IMG/VR virus record: IMGVR_UViG_3300030329_001842
Span: 1-56,188 of that record
Origin: a virus
Length of the DNA: 56,188 nucleotides
Strand: one strand, 5' to 3'
Shown: positions 1-5,953 of the stretch, in pieces
Position numbering within the stretch: the first letter of the stretch is position 1
How the letters are laid out: every line of letters begins with the position of its first letter
Translations under genes and position numbers: made by a program
Notes under the pieces: generated by a model
What the model saw: the letters and a program-made list of their open reading frames with translations, nothing else
What the model was told of the DNA's origin: nothing
Databases searched by the model: none

Positions 1-2
1 TC

Positions 3-23
3 TCACCCCACAGAGCGGGGTGA
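3..23 (-). terminator. Hairpin after small-gene operon
   Basis: A perfect 7-bp inverted repeat (TCACCCC / GGGGTGA, loop of 7) lies 6 bases beyond the stop codon of the last minus-strand small ORF. Its position suggests a terminator or RNA 3'-end stabiliser for that operon. There is no strong T-run, so the role is inferred. Confidence 0.45.
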
Positions 24-28
24 CCGGT

Positions 29-193
29 TTATTTTGGCACTAAAAAATCATCGTCGTCAAAAATAAAATCTTCTGCGTTCCATGATTCTCTTTCTTTCTT
101 ATGAAGGGCCTTTAATTCTTTAACGGCCTTCCAGAATTTACGTGCTTCTTTGCTTGCTATATGGGTTCTTCCCCCCGTTTTCATTTTACTCAT
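29..193 (-). CDS. Small basic/acidic protein, 54 aa, unknown
   Basis: This ORF starts ATGAGT with the purine-rich GAGGTAG just upstream and overlaps the stop of the preceding ORF (186-350). The product begins MSKMKTGG, is Lys/Arg-rich in the middle and ends with an acidic FDDDD stretch followed by FLVPK. I recognise no family. It is the last gene of a run of five tiny overlapping minus-strand genes transcribed from about 840 leftward, and a hairpin follows its stop. The start-stop overlaps of the whole run are the main evidence that it is real. Confidence 0.55.
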   Translation of the reverse strand: MSKMKTGGRTHIASKEARKFWKAVKELKALHKKERESWNAEDFIFDDDDFLVPK

Positions 194-350
194 CTTCTAC
201 CTCGATGTATTCTAATTGAACTTTTGCTTTTAATAAAGCTAAGTCTAAGTCTTCCTTTAATTGAGAAAGTATCTTTAATGTTCTTTGGTCGTTTGCTTTA
301 GCTTCGCACATTTTGCGGAACTTTTCGGCCGGTGTCTCGCTCCAACTCAT
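186..350 (-). CDS. Small helical protein, 54 aa, unknown
   Basis: The product begins MSWSETPAEKFRKM and continues as a charged, leucine-rich segment that would form one long amphipathic helix. An SD-like GGAGG sits 6-7 bases before the ATG. The ATG overlaps the TGA of the upstream ORF and its own stop overlaps the downstream start, so translation is probably coupled along the run. No family is recognised. Confidence 0.55.
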   Translation of the reverse strand: MSWSETPAEKFRKMCEAKANDQRTLKILSQLKEDLDLALLKAKVQLEYIEVEDE

Positions 351-487
351 TTTAAACCTCCAATTTCTAAAAGCTTTTCGGCTAATTGTTGTTCCTGAAT
401 TGGTCTTTCACCATTCTTAAAGTAAGCCAACTCCATACCAATGCATAGTAAGAAGTCGGTCCAATTTAATTGATTGTGTTCACTCAT
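347..487 (-). CDS. Small protein, 46 aa, unknown
   Basis: The product begins MSEHNQLNWTDF and is a short soluble protein with a C-terminal helix (QEQQLAEKLLEIGG). The GAGGTG upstream of the ATG is a good ribosome-binding site. It overlaps both neighbouring ORFs by start-stop overlap. No family is recognised. Confidence 0.55.
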   Translation of the reverse strand: MSEHNQLNWTDFLLCIGMELAYFKNGERPIQEQQLAEKLLEIGGLK

Positions 488-569
488 CGAACACCTCGAA
501 TGCTTCGCAAAAAGTTATAATAAATGTTCCTAAAAACATAATTATACTCCAAATCATTATAAAGCTCAT
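480..569 (-). CDS. Single-pass membrane micropeptide, 29 aa
   Basis: The 29-residue product is almost entirely one hydrophobic helix (FIMIWSIIMFLGTFIITF) followed by a short acidic tail. A perfect GGAGG lies upstream of the ATG inside the 3' end of the preceding ORF. It sits mid-run between 347-487 and 570-797 with overlapping start and stop. It may be a membrane-active peptide; the function is unknown. Confidence 0.5.
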   Translation of the reverse strand: MSFIMIWSIIMFLGTFIITFCEAFEVFDE

Positions 570-797
570 TTACCAAAAACCTCCGGCGGTTTTGTCAAGG
601 ACTACGTCTTTTGCGTGGCTTGACTTTGGGCTTCGGCGAATTCTTACGGCGTAGCCTTCGGAGTCCAATTCTCCATTTCTCAAAGCCTTGCTTACGGCTT
701 TTGCTTCCATTTCATCATAAAATGGGCCTTCCCATGATGGCATTACGTGACCATCCGAGAGTCTAATTATGTGTGTTAATACTTTTATTTTATACAT
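570..797 (-). CDS. Hypothetical protein, 75 aa, first gene of left operon
   Basis: The product begins MYKIKVLTHIIRLSDGHVMPSWEGPFYDEMEAKAV, a pattern of two short strands and a helix typical of small viral accessory proteins. I do not recognise a family. It is the promoter-proximal gene of the left minus-strand run; a TATA box on the minus strand at 838-846 lies about 45 bases upstream of its ATG. Its TAA is followed directly by the ATG of the next ORF. Confidence 0.6.
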   Translation of the reverse strand: MYKIKVLTHIIRLSDGHVMPSWEGPFYDEMEAKAVSKALRNGELDSEGYAVRIRRSPKSSHAKDVVLDKTAGGFW

Positions 798-835
798 ATT
801 TTTTACCTCTTTCTTATAATTTACTTACGGTTTCA

Positions 836-894
836 AAGTATATAAAGGTTTGGTTCATTTTAGTATATAAAGGTCGAGGGTCCTTATATACCCC
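836..894 (-). promoter_or_regulatory. Promoter cassette, copy A
   Basis: This 59-bp segment contains two minus-strand TATA boxes (CTTTATATACT, at about 838-847 and 871-880) and, at its right edge, a box facing the opposite way (CCTTATATA). It is a near-duplicate of 1591-1649: the two align without gaps at roughly three quarters identity. Both copies sit about 40-45 bases upstream of the first ATG of a minus-strand micro-ORF group. Confidence 0.6.
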
Positions 895-948
895 TAATTA
901 TGGCCCGAACGCACTTTTTAGAATAAACGTATAGGGAAAACAAAATCA

Positions 949-991
949 GCGGGGCTACCGGCGCCAATAATGCTGGCGCCGTGCACCCCGC
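949..991 (-). terminator. GC-rich hairpin downstream of tRNA-Glu
   Basis: This is a nested inverted repeat in otherwise AT-rich DNA: outer arms GCGGGG/CCCCGC and inner arms CGGCGCCA/TGGCGCCG with a 7-base loop. Read on the minus strand it follows the tRNA-Glu 3' end by about 20 bases and is followed by a T-rich stretch (TTTTGTTTT). It is probably a terminator or processing signal for the tRNA transcript. Confidence 0.6.
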
Positions 992-1012
992 AGCATAATA
1001 CTATATGATACT

Positions 1013-1088
1013 TGGCAGAGACACCGGGATTTGAACCCGGGTCCTTGGGTCGAAAGCCCAAGATGATGGACCACTACACTATGTCTCC
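1013..1088 (-). tRNA. tRNA-Glu (UUC anticodon)
   Basis: The minus strand folds as a complete cloverleaf. The 7-bp acceptor stem GGAGACA pairs with TGTCTCT (last pair G-U); the anticodon stem is TTGGG/CCCAA with loop CTTTCGA, giving anticodon UUC; the T arm is CCGGG-TTCAAAT-CCCGG. The discriminator base is G and the CCA end is encoded. Encoded CCA is uncommon in archaeal chromosomes and frequent in virus tRNAs. It may compensate for heavy use of GAA codons, which is inference. Confidence 0.93.
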
Positions 1089-1399
1089 ACTAATAAGGTT
1101 GAGGGATGTAGGTCGTGAGAACCCACTCATGCTAACCACGGGCTTCCAACCGCGTGTGTCGCGAACACTCTAGTCATACATACCCTAGACCCGAAAGCCT
1201 CTTGATACATATGCTATTTTGCACTTCGCCATTCTTGTCAAGCGTCCCTCGCTTTAACGTTGGGTATTAACCAACGATTATGGCCAATAATTGTAAGGGA
1301 AGGGTTGCAATACTATTTTGCTATTTTCATCTTTTTAGGTCAAGACACGGTCGATAGTGTCTTAGTTCCCCTTCCGGTAATTACCCCATGGGGGGGTAT
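1089..1399. other. Structured non-coding stretch upstream of tRNA-Glu
   Basis: I find no convincing coding ORF here on either strand. The stretch contains several short inverted repeats: TGAG-AACCCA-CTCA near 1116, GTGT-TCGCG-ACAC near 1160, GTTGG-TTAATAC-CCAAC near 1258-1275 (minus-strand reading), and a 7-bp repeat at 1342-1363. No second tRNA can be closed: T-loop and acceptor rules fail on both strands. It may be the 5' part of the tRNA transcript, a degenerate tRNA, or an unrelated structured RNA. Confidence 0.35.
1342..1363. terminator. 7-bp stem-loop downstream of micro-ORFs
   Basis: AAGACAC and GTGTCTT form a perfect 7-bp stem with an 8-base loop. It lies downstream of the 22-aa minus-strand ORF at 1400-1468. 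It is a possible terminator, though no T-run follows. Confidence 0.35.
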
Positions 1400-1468
1400 T
1401 TACAATTTCCTTGTTGCGTATGATATACCGACTAACCATGTTAGTAAGCTTGATTGATACTTATTCAT
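1400..1468 (-). CDS. Micro-ORF, 22 aa
   Basis: ATGAATAAG is preceded at ideal spacing by GGAGG, which lies in the end of the ORF 1469-1552. The peptide is MNKYQSSLLTWLVGISYATRKL, with a short hydrophobic centre. The ribosome-binding site and the abutting stop and start support translation, but the length makes this tentative. Confidence 0.4.
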   Translation of the reverse strand: MNKYQSSLLTWLVGISYATRKL

Positions 1469-1552
1469 TTATTTCCTCCATTGTGTGTGTCTTGTTTGTG
1501 TTGCCATTCTTGACGTTGCTTTCCATATCTTTAATGCTTGTTTTGATGTCAT
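1469..1552 (-). CDS. Micro-ORF, 27 aa, basic
   Basis: The peptide is strongly basic (it starts MTSKQALKIWKATSRM and ends TQWRK). The purine-rich run GAAAGAGGAAAAAAAC precedes the ATG. It lies about 45 bases downstream of the minus-strand TATA box of promoter cassette B, the same spacing as the 75-aa gene has from cassette A. No family is recognised. Confidence 0.42.
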   Translation of the reverse strand: MTSKQALKIWKATSRMATQTRHTQWRK

Positions 1553-1590
1553 GTTTTTTTCCTCTTTCTCTTATATTACATATAGCAACC

Positions 1591-1649
1591 AAGTATATAA
1601 AGGTTTGCCTCTTTTTGGTATATAAACCTCGAGGGCCTTTATATATTCC
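1591..1649 (-). promoter_or_regulatory. Promoter cassette, copy B
   Basis: This is the second copy of the cassette at 836-894: two minus-strand TATA boxes (about 1593-1602 and 1618-1626) and one plus-facing TTTATATA at 1638-1645. The first box is correctly placed to drive the 27-aa and 22-aa micro-ORFs. The outward-facing box points rightward to a region with no obvious gene. Confidence 0.55.
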
Positions 1650-1652
1650 GTT

Positions 1653-1757
1653 TTAGGCTCCGCTACCCCCTTGGCGCGTCTTGGCCAAGTTGATGGCTTG
1701 CATTGCCTTAAGCTTTGCAAGCATTGCGGATGCCATTTTGGTTCTATTTGTTTTCAT
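1653..1757 (-). CDS. Small basic peptide, 34 aa
   Basis: The ATG is preceded by a strong AAGGAGG at good spacing, and a minus-strand TATA-like element (AAAGCTTATATATG, about 1796-1809) lies about 45 bases upstream. The peptide starts MKTNRTKMASAMLAKLKAMQ, is alanine-, methionine- and lysine-rich and probably helical, and ends in a GlnGly-GlySer tail. Promoter plus ribosome-binding site make it the best supported of the three micro-ORFs here. Confidence 0.5.
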   Translation of the reverse strand: MKTNRTKMASAMLAKLKAMQAINLAKTRQGGSGA

Positions 1758-1881
1758 TTTTGTTTGCCTCCTTGCTAATACCCACGCGCCCCGCATATAT
1801 AAGCTTTGTGGTCTTGTGCTAACATACCCCCCGTCTAAACAGAACGAGAGGGTGTTAAATTCTTATCGTCTAGGGGTGTAA

Positions 1882-2012
1882 ACAAATCGAGGAAATTTTG
1901 AAAGTAACTCTATAGGGTCTAACTAGATAGTACCAGTGGAGCACTACTATATTAAGCTATATAGTATAATATAGCATTACATAAGAAGCATACAGTGGTA
2001 ACGAAAGGACAC
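1882..2012. other. AT-rich intergenic region with inverted repeat
   Basis: There is no coding ORF. A 7-bp inverted repeat, ACTATAT/ATATAGT, lies at about 1946-1966 some 50 bases upstream of the TATA box of the first rightward gene. It could be an operator for the divergent promoters; nothing else stands out. Confidence 0.3.
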
Positions 2013-2025
2013 AAGCTTTATATAC
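2013..2025 (+). promoter_or_regulatory. Promoter of rightward early genes
   Basis: AAGCTTTATATAC matches the promoter word seen repeatedly in this genome. It starts 35 bases before the ATG at 2048, so an archaeal transcript starting about 25 bases after the TATA centre would have almost no leader. Confidence 0.75.
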
Positions 2026-2047
2026 CCCTTCTACATTTCTGATATTA

Positions 2048-2347
2048 ATGACAACAACAGCAAAAATAGCAAAGACATGTGAAGACATTAAAACTCTCCT
2101 ATTGGAGAAAAATGCTAATTATGGAGATAGCGCACTAAAGCCTCTCAACATATTTAGTAAGCTCGATTCGGCAGAAGCAATTTGTGCACGAATAGATGAT
2201 AAATTGGCTCGAATAAGCAATAGAGGGCTCAATGACGCAACAGAAGACACAATTGATGACTTAATAGGTTATCTAATCCTTCTCAGAATAGCCAGAGGGG
2301 GAGCTTCAATAGAGCCTAAAGGCATAGATATAGGAGCATCAGCATGA
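2048..2347 (+). CDS. Nmad1/DUF1599-like protein
   Basis: The 99-residue product carries a pattern I associate with the small all-helical family called nucleotide modification associated domain 1 (DUF1599): LLLEKNANYGDSALKP near residues 19-34, then a conserved RIDDKLARIS and TEDTIDDLIGYLILL. Family members resemble MazG-type NTP pyrophosphohydrolases and occur in phages next to nucleotide metabolism genes. The pattern is seen; the family call is from memory and the reaction is unproven. It is the first gene after the promoter at 2013, nearly leaderless, and overlaps the next gene by ATGA. Confidence 0.6.
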   Translation: MTTTAKIAKTCEDIKTLLLEKNANYGDSALKPLNIFSKLDSAEAICARIDDKLARISNRGLNDATEDTIDDLIGYLILLRIARGGASIEPKGIDIGASA

Positions 2348-3027
2348 TTAGCCATGACCTTGGCCTTATAGTGCCTGAGATACCTAAATGCGGTAGTTCT
2401 GCAATGTATGCACATCTATTAAGCAAGGATAGCACATTGGACCGTAAAGACCATGCTGCTTTAATAGAGTATAGAAACTACATTAAGCCGGGTATTGATT
2501 ACACAGCCCGATTTTTAGGTAGAAACCCATATACGCGTGCTGTATCAGCGTTCGAATATGGAAAACGTCATGACAACCATTCCAGTCTGAATGGTGTTAC
2601 ATTATTAGATGATGATGTTACGTTCCAGATGTGGTATAATGCTATACAATATCAAGATTTGTTTAGAGACCACGGTACAGAAGGTATGTATTTTGAAGGT
2701 AAAGAAGAAGGTTTAACAGGTTGTTTTAGAACTCAGACCTCTTTTGTTAACTATATAGACGATTCTAGAAGCTTTAATAGTGAAAGATGTGACGATTTAC
2801 TTAAAAAACATGAATTTATACGCCTCGAAGAGTGGGGAAAGGATAAATCAGTTGTGAATTCTCATAGAAATACCAATGAAGGTAGGCGTTATGAGTTAAA
2901 ACACTGGAATTTATACTATACAGACATGGAGATTGTAAAGCAAATTGAGTTATTATATAAAGATGACTTTATTCTATGGGGATATGACCCAAAAATCAAT
3001 CCATATACGGAGGAACCATGGCAGTAG
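2344..3027 (+). CDS. Sulfotransferase family protein
   Basis: The 227-residue product has the two PAPS-binding signatures of sulfotransferases: an N-terminal 5'-phosphosulfate loop, IPKCGSSAMYAHL (residues 13-25), and the 3'-phosphate motif RNPYTRAVSAF (60-70, with Arg60 and Ser68). It ends with LLYKDDFILWGYD, like the HNK-1/chondroitin group, where DF and GY near the C-terminus are typical. The expected reaction is transfer of sulfate from PAPS to a sugar or protein hydroxyl. Its ATG overlaps the stop of the Nmad1-like gene, and the nuclease gene begins inside its 3' end. The substrate is unknown; the glycosylated virion fibre inferred from this genome is one candidate. Confidence 0.82.
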   Translation: MISHDLGLIVPEIPKCGSSAMYAHLLSKDSTLDRKDHAALIEYRNYIKPGIDYTARFLGRNPYTRAVSAFEYGKRHDNHSSLNGVTLLDDDVTFQMWYNAIQYQDLFRDHGTEGMYFEGKEEGLTGCFRTQTSFVNYIDDSRSFNSERCDDLLKKHEFIRLEEWGKDKSVVNSHRNTNEGRRYELKHWNLYYTDMEIVKQIELLYKDDFILWGYDPKINPYTEEPWQ

Positions 3028-4019
3028 ACGGTTGGGAACCCAGTTTTATGAGGTTAAGTCCCTCAAAAATCAATACTTACCATAAATGTCCTAGAGAATT
3101 CTATTACAAATACATAGCTCAGATGCCCGAAAAGAAAACAATACATTTATTTCGTGGAACTTTAGTGCATGCTGTACTAGAAGACCTGTTTAAGAAGCAA
3201 TTTCGTAATTTTACGGCTTGGGAAAAGGGAAATCCAGCAGAATGGATGGAAGAACAGTTCCAAACTAGGTGGGCTAAGGATATAGATAGTAAAACTTGGC
3301 TGTCTGAATTACACACCGCGGACGAAATGGCAGCTATGAAGCTTGAAACACAGGAATTATTACAAAATTTTGTAGGTTCTGTCAATAAAAAGCTTAACGA
3401 AATGGTGACTTGGAAGATTTACAAGTCAAAATGGCAAGCATGGAACTCTGTAGCGCCAAAATATGCAGAAAAATGGGTAAAATCCAAAGATTATGCAGTT
3501 ATTGGGATAGTGGATGCTGTCTGTTCCGACTTTGATGGAGGAACTACTCTTCTGGATTACAAGACATCTAAGCGATATGGACCATATCTACCAGAAGATT
3601 ATTACAGACAGCTTATAATTTACGCATTTTTATATACTTTAGAGATGGGAGAGATGCCAAATTTCGTAGGTGTAAGCTATTTACGCTTTGATGACACGTT
3701 TTATGTGAAGGTTAATCAAGGTGTTTTAGATGAAGCTAAAGAAGTTATCATGTTTGTACATGATTGTTTGAAAGAAAGGATGAAAGATGAAGAAAAATAT
3801 GAACAAAAACCTCAAAATTTATGTAAATGGTGTTCTTTTTACGTCGGAAATGGAGGACCATGTGACGTACAATTACCAAAATGGAAACCAAAAGGTAAAA
3901 GCTACACCAAAAAGCCAAATGTAAAGGCTGTTAATGCTATAATTGATGACGATATCGTAGATAATCTACCTCAATATGAAGATGGAGAGAAAAATACGGT
4001 CTGGCCAGACAAAGATTAG
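3018..4019 (+). CDS. PD-(D/E)XK nuclease, RecB/Cas4-type with Fe-S cluster
   Basis: The 333-residue protein has the order of motifs expected for the RecB-like nuclease family: SPSKINTYHKCPREFYY (Cys24), RGTLVHAVLE with His51, GIVDAV with Asp166, LLDYKTSK with Asp180 and Lys182, and a helix with Gln198. Cys24 together with Cys269, Cys272 and Cys282 matches the four-cysteine iron-sulfur staple of Cas4 and AddB. The expected activity is metal-dependent exonuclease on single-stranded DNA ends, in virus DNA recombination or maturation. Start: ATG at 3018 has ACGGAGGAA just upstream and lies inside the sulfotransferase 3' end; an internal ATG at 3048 is less likely. There is no CRISPR array or cas gene nearby, so a CRISPR role is not suggested. 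Confidence 0.88.
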   Translation: MAVDGWEPSFMRLSPSKINTYHKCPREFYYKYIAQMPEKKTIHLFRGTLVHAVLEDLFKKQFRNFTAWEKGNPAEWMEEQFQTRWAKDIDSKTWLSELHTADEMAAMKLETQELLQNFVGSVNKKLNEMVTWKIYKSKWQAWNSVAPKYAEKWVKSKDYAVIGIVDAVCSDFDGGTTLLDYKTSKRYGPYLPEDYYRQLIIYAFLYTLEMGEMPNFVGVSYLRFDDTFYVKVNQGVLDEAKEVIMFVHDCLKERMKDEEKYEQKPQNLCKWCSFYVGNGGPCDVQLPKWKPKGKSYTKKPNVKAVNAIIDDDIVDNLPQYEDGEKNTVWPDKD

Positions 4020-4034
4020 CGAAAGCTTTATATA
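4019..4034 (+). promoter_or_regulatory. Promoter GCGAAAGCTTTATATA
   Basis: This is a perfect copy of the 16-base BRE/TATA word that recurs in the window. The G of the upstream TAG stop is its first base. The TATA centre is about 28 bases before the ATG at 4059, so the transcript should be leaderless or nearly so. Confidence 0.85.
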
Positions 4035-4058
4035 GGAGCGTGTCGTATAATTATTTAT

Positions 4059-5108
4059 ATGGCGCGCGATGATTATGGAGCTATTTCCGTAATCTCTGAT
4101 GAAGAAAAAGAGATTTTAGGAATTGGTGGTCCAAAGAAACCTGAAGAAGAAGAAGAAAAACTCTTCGAAACTATAGGTAAAGCTGCTGACAAAATAGGGG
4201 AAACCCAAGTTGGTAAGAAGATTGGTACAATAATCACCGTGGTTATGTTAGCAATTCTTAGTGGCGGCGCTAATATGTCCATAATTCATGAATTTTTAAA
4301 CGGAGATGATGATATTGGTCCTATTGGTGGATGTTTAGAAGAAAATGCCACAAATTATAACCCAAAAGCTACATTTGATGATGGAAGTTGTAATTTTATA
4401 GTGATTGTGTATGGTTGTACGGACCCTGAAGCGGTTAATTACGACCCACAAGCGACACACGATAATGGGCGATGTAACATTTTAAACCAAAATGGTACTG
4501 GAAACAACGAAACACAGACAAATGAGACAGTTTATGGCTGTATGGACGTAGATGCTAACAACTATAACGAACGCGCTACAGAAGATGATGGCTCTTGTGA
4601 CTATGAAAATGAAGAAAATCACTGTAATCATACTGATATGTATGCTTATAACGGTCTTTCTCATGGAAATGTGTCCAGACCATCTAATAACAGTTTAGAT
4701 TTCTTTATGGATTTCGATACAAACTGTGATGACATGGAAGAACCTCTACCGATAATGGTGTATTATGATTTGGTACACATTATGATTGAAGAAGATGAAA
4801 ATGGAAACAAATCAATGAGCTACGATAATTACATTTACACTCAAGTATTTTTTAACATATCAGGGTGGTTTAGTGATGAACACTGGTTTGAATACGAAGA
4901 GTTATTTGAGGAACCATTAGAAGATAACTTTAATGATATACACGAAGGTTACTGGTTCTATTATACTTCATATTATGCAGATTATAACGGAGATGGTGAT
5001 TATTATGGATATGAAGATGGTGAAGATTACATAGATGAATATGTAGGTTACTCCACAAATTGGGGTAACGGAGAATTAGAAGAAATGGGATGGGTACTTG
5101 AAGTATGA
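4059..5108 (+). CDS. Membrane-anchored acidic repeat protein
   Basis: The 349-residue protein has an acidic N-terminal cytoplasmic part, one transmembrane segment (about residues 56-80) and then three copies of a 21-residue cysteine repeat of the form GC.D..A.NY...AT followed by D(D/N)G.C (about 91-111, 119-139 and 160-180). Such repeats are common in surface proteins of marine bacteria and archaea; each has two cysteines that could form a disulfide and acidic residues suited to calcium. The C-terminal half is very rich in Asp, Glu and Tyr. It is probably displayed on the cell surface or virion and may have been acquired from a host surface protein. It opens a promoter-driven group of membrane proteins. 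Confidence 0.6.
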   Translation: MARDDYGAISVISDEEKEILGIGGPKKPEEEEEKLFETIGKAADKIGETQVGKKIGTIITVVMLAILSGGANMSIIHEFLNGDDDIGPIGGCLEENATNYNPKATFDDGSCNFIVIVYGCTDPEAVNYDPQATHDNGRCNILNQNGTGNNETQTNETVYGCMDVDANNYNERATEDDGSCDYENEENHCNHTDMYAYNGLSHGNVSRPSNNSLDFFMDFDTNCDDMEEPLPIMVYYDLVHIMIEEDENGNKSMSYDNYIYTQVFFNISGWFSDEHWFEYEELFEEPLEDNFNDIHEGYWFYYTSYYADYNGDGDYYGYEDGEDYIDEYVGYSTNWGNGELEEMGWVLEV

Positions 5109-5191
5109 CAACATACTATAGTTATATAACAATGAAAAGATATAGGAAATTACTGGAAGCACTAGGAGAGGAGGTTGTAAATGACAAATGA
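5105..5191 (+). CDS. Small basic peptide, 28 aa
   Basis: This ORF starts with ATGA overlapping the stop of the 349-aa gene and ends with TGA overlapping the ATG of the 202-aa ORF at 5188. The peptide starts MTTYYSYITMKRYRKLLEAL. It may be a real coupling peptide or only a leader that carries the GGAGAGGAGG ribosome-binding site for the next gene. It is too short for family assignment. Confidence 0.4.
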   Translation: MTTYYSYITMKRYRKLLEALGEEVVNDK

Positions 5192-5796
5192 AGTCACTTG
5201 CAATGACGATTCTGGAGATTGCAGCTGCTACTATGGCGGTGATGGCATGTGCTTTTGCAATGGTAATTTTACTTATAATGTTCAGACAAATGATAACGAA
5301 GTTAATATCTCCATTACGATTAGGAGCCTTGATTCACAGCGCGCCAAAGATTGTGAAGAAGGACAAACCAAAGAAGACGAAGAAGACAAGGAGGACTGAA
5401 AGAATGAGTAAAGACACAGCAAGTGAAGGAGTTACATTCAACGACATCTTTATGTTTATGATAGCTGTACCTTTAGTTTTACTATGGGTAGGTTTTGCAG
5501 GATTCGTTATACACAGCGGACTACAAGACGACTCTGTTCTTGAACAAATCGAAGGTTATACAACGTTGATAGCTATATTAGGTGGGCCAGCCCTTCTAAT
5601 CATCAAAGACGCCTTAGATGTATGGAAACAAGAACAAGCAGAGAAAACAGCTTTCTATAAGGTAAAGGCACAAGCAGTTATAGATTACAATGACGCTGCT
5701 CAGAAGCAAATGCAAATGATTGAAGCAAACGCACAAGCTCAAGAGCACAAGATGGAAGCATCTACCATTGATAAAGTAACAGCTAAAAAGAAGTAA
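5188..5796 (+). CDS. Multi-pass small membrane protein, possible holin-like
   Basis: The 202-residue frame has a hydrophobic segment at about residues 7-34, then a strongly basic stretch (KKDKPKKTKKTRRTER), two further hydrophobic segments at about 85-110 and 123-138, and a C-terminal coiled helix rich in Gln and Ala. Two starts are possible: 5188, which overlaps the upstream stop as ATGA, and 5404 (MSKDTASEG), which has AAGGAGG nine bases upstream and would give 130 residues. A competing 72-aa Cys-rich frame (5181-5399) has a better-spaced ribosome-binding site than 5188. Membrane topology suggests a holin or virion membrane role, but this is inference. Confidence 0.55.
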   Translation: MKSLAMTILEIAAATMAVMACAFAMVILLIMFRQMITKLISPLRLGALIHSAPKIVKKDKPKKTKKTRRTERMSKDTASEGVTFNDIFMFMIAVPLVLLWVGFAGFVIHSGLQDDSVLEQIEGYTTLIAILGGPALLIIKDALDVWKQEQAEKTAFYKVKAQAVIDYNDAAQKQMQMIEANAQAQEHKMEASTIDKVTAKKK

Positions 5797-5802
5797 TTGA
5801 CG

Positions 5803-5815
5803 TAAGCTTTATATA
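5803..5815 (+). promoter_or_regulatory. First of two tandem promoters (small RNA?)
   Basis: TAAGCTTTATATA follows the stop of the membrane protein gene. About 25 bases downstream of the TATA centre is 5837, exactly where the 9-bp outer stem of the candidate structured RNA begins. No good ORF starts at the expected distance. Confidence 0.7.
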
Positions 5816-5836
5816 GTCTTACGCCGTATTAATATT

Positions 5837-5898
5837 GTGGCTCTCACAAGACCACGAACCCATTGGATACTTACGCAAAATGCGTCTCCGAGGGCCAC
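5837..5898 (+). ncRNA. Candidate small structured RNA, about 62 nt
   Basis: GTGGCTCTC (5837-5845) pairs with GAGGGCCAC (5890-5898) over 9 bp with one G-U, closing a domain that contains an internal ACGC-AAAAT-GCGT hairpin. An alternative pairing of the 5' GTGG with CCAC near 5851-5854 would exclude the outer stem. The predicted transcription start of the promoter at 5803 coincides with the first base of the stem, and a second promoter for the next protein gene begins 6 bases after it. It lacks tRNA features (no T-loop). The function is unknown. Confidence 0.5.
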
Positions 5899-5903
5899 AA
5901 CAA

Positions 5904-5918
5904 CGAAAGCTTTATATA
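5904..5918 (+). promoter_or_regulatory. Second tandem promoter
   Basis: CGAAAGCTTTATATA, 15 of the 16 bases of the recurrent promoter word, lies about 38 bases (TATA centre) before the ATG at 5954. The short leader contains AGGTGA as a ribosome-binding site. Confidence 0.8.
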
Positions 5919-5953
5919 GTCCTGTATGATTATATAATAACAGGTGAATACCT

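Noticed and set aside
1100-1200. Second tRNA gene upstream of tRNA-Glu
   Set aside because: Words like GGTTAGC and GTGGGTTC look tRNA-like, but no acceptor stem or TTCRA T-loop can be formed on either strand.
1260-1881. Plus-strand frames of 65-81 residues in the left arm
   Set aside because: No promoter or ribosome-binding site at the right place; they lie opposite the micro-ORFs and promoter cassette, which explain the DNA better.
3018-4019. Cas4 as part of a CRISPR system
   Set aside because: The motifs match the RecB/Cas4 family in general, but there are no repeats, spacers, cas1 or cas2 in the window.
5837-5898. Hammerhead or other self-cleaving ribozyme
   Set aside because: Neither the CUGAUGA core nor a GAAA strand is present; the stem arrangement is not that of a known small ribozyme.
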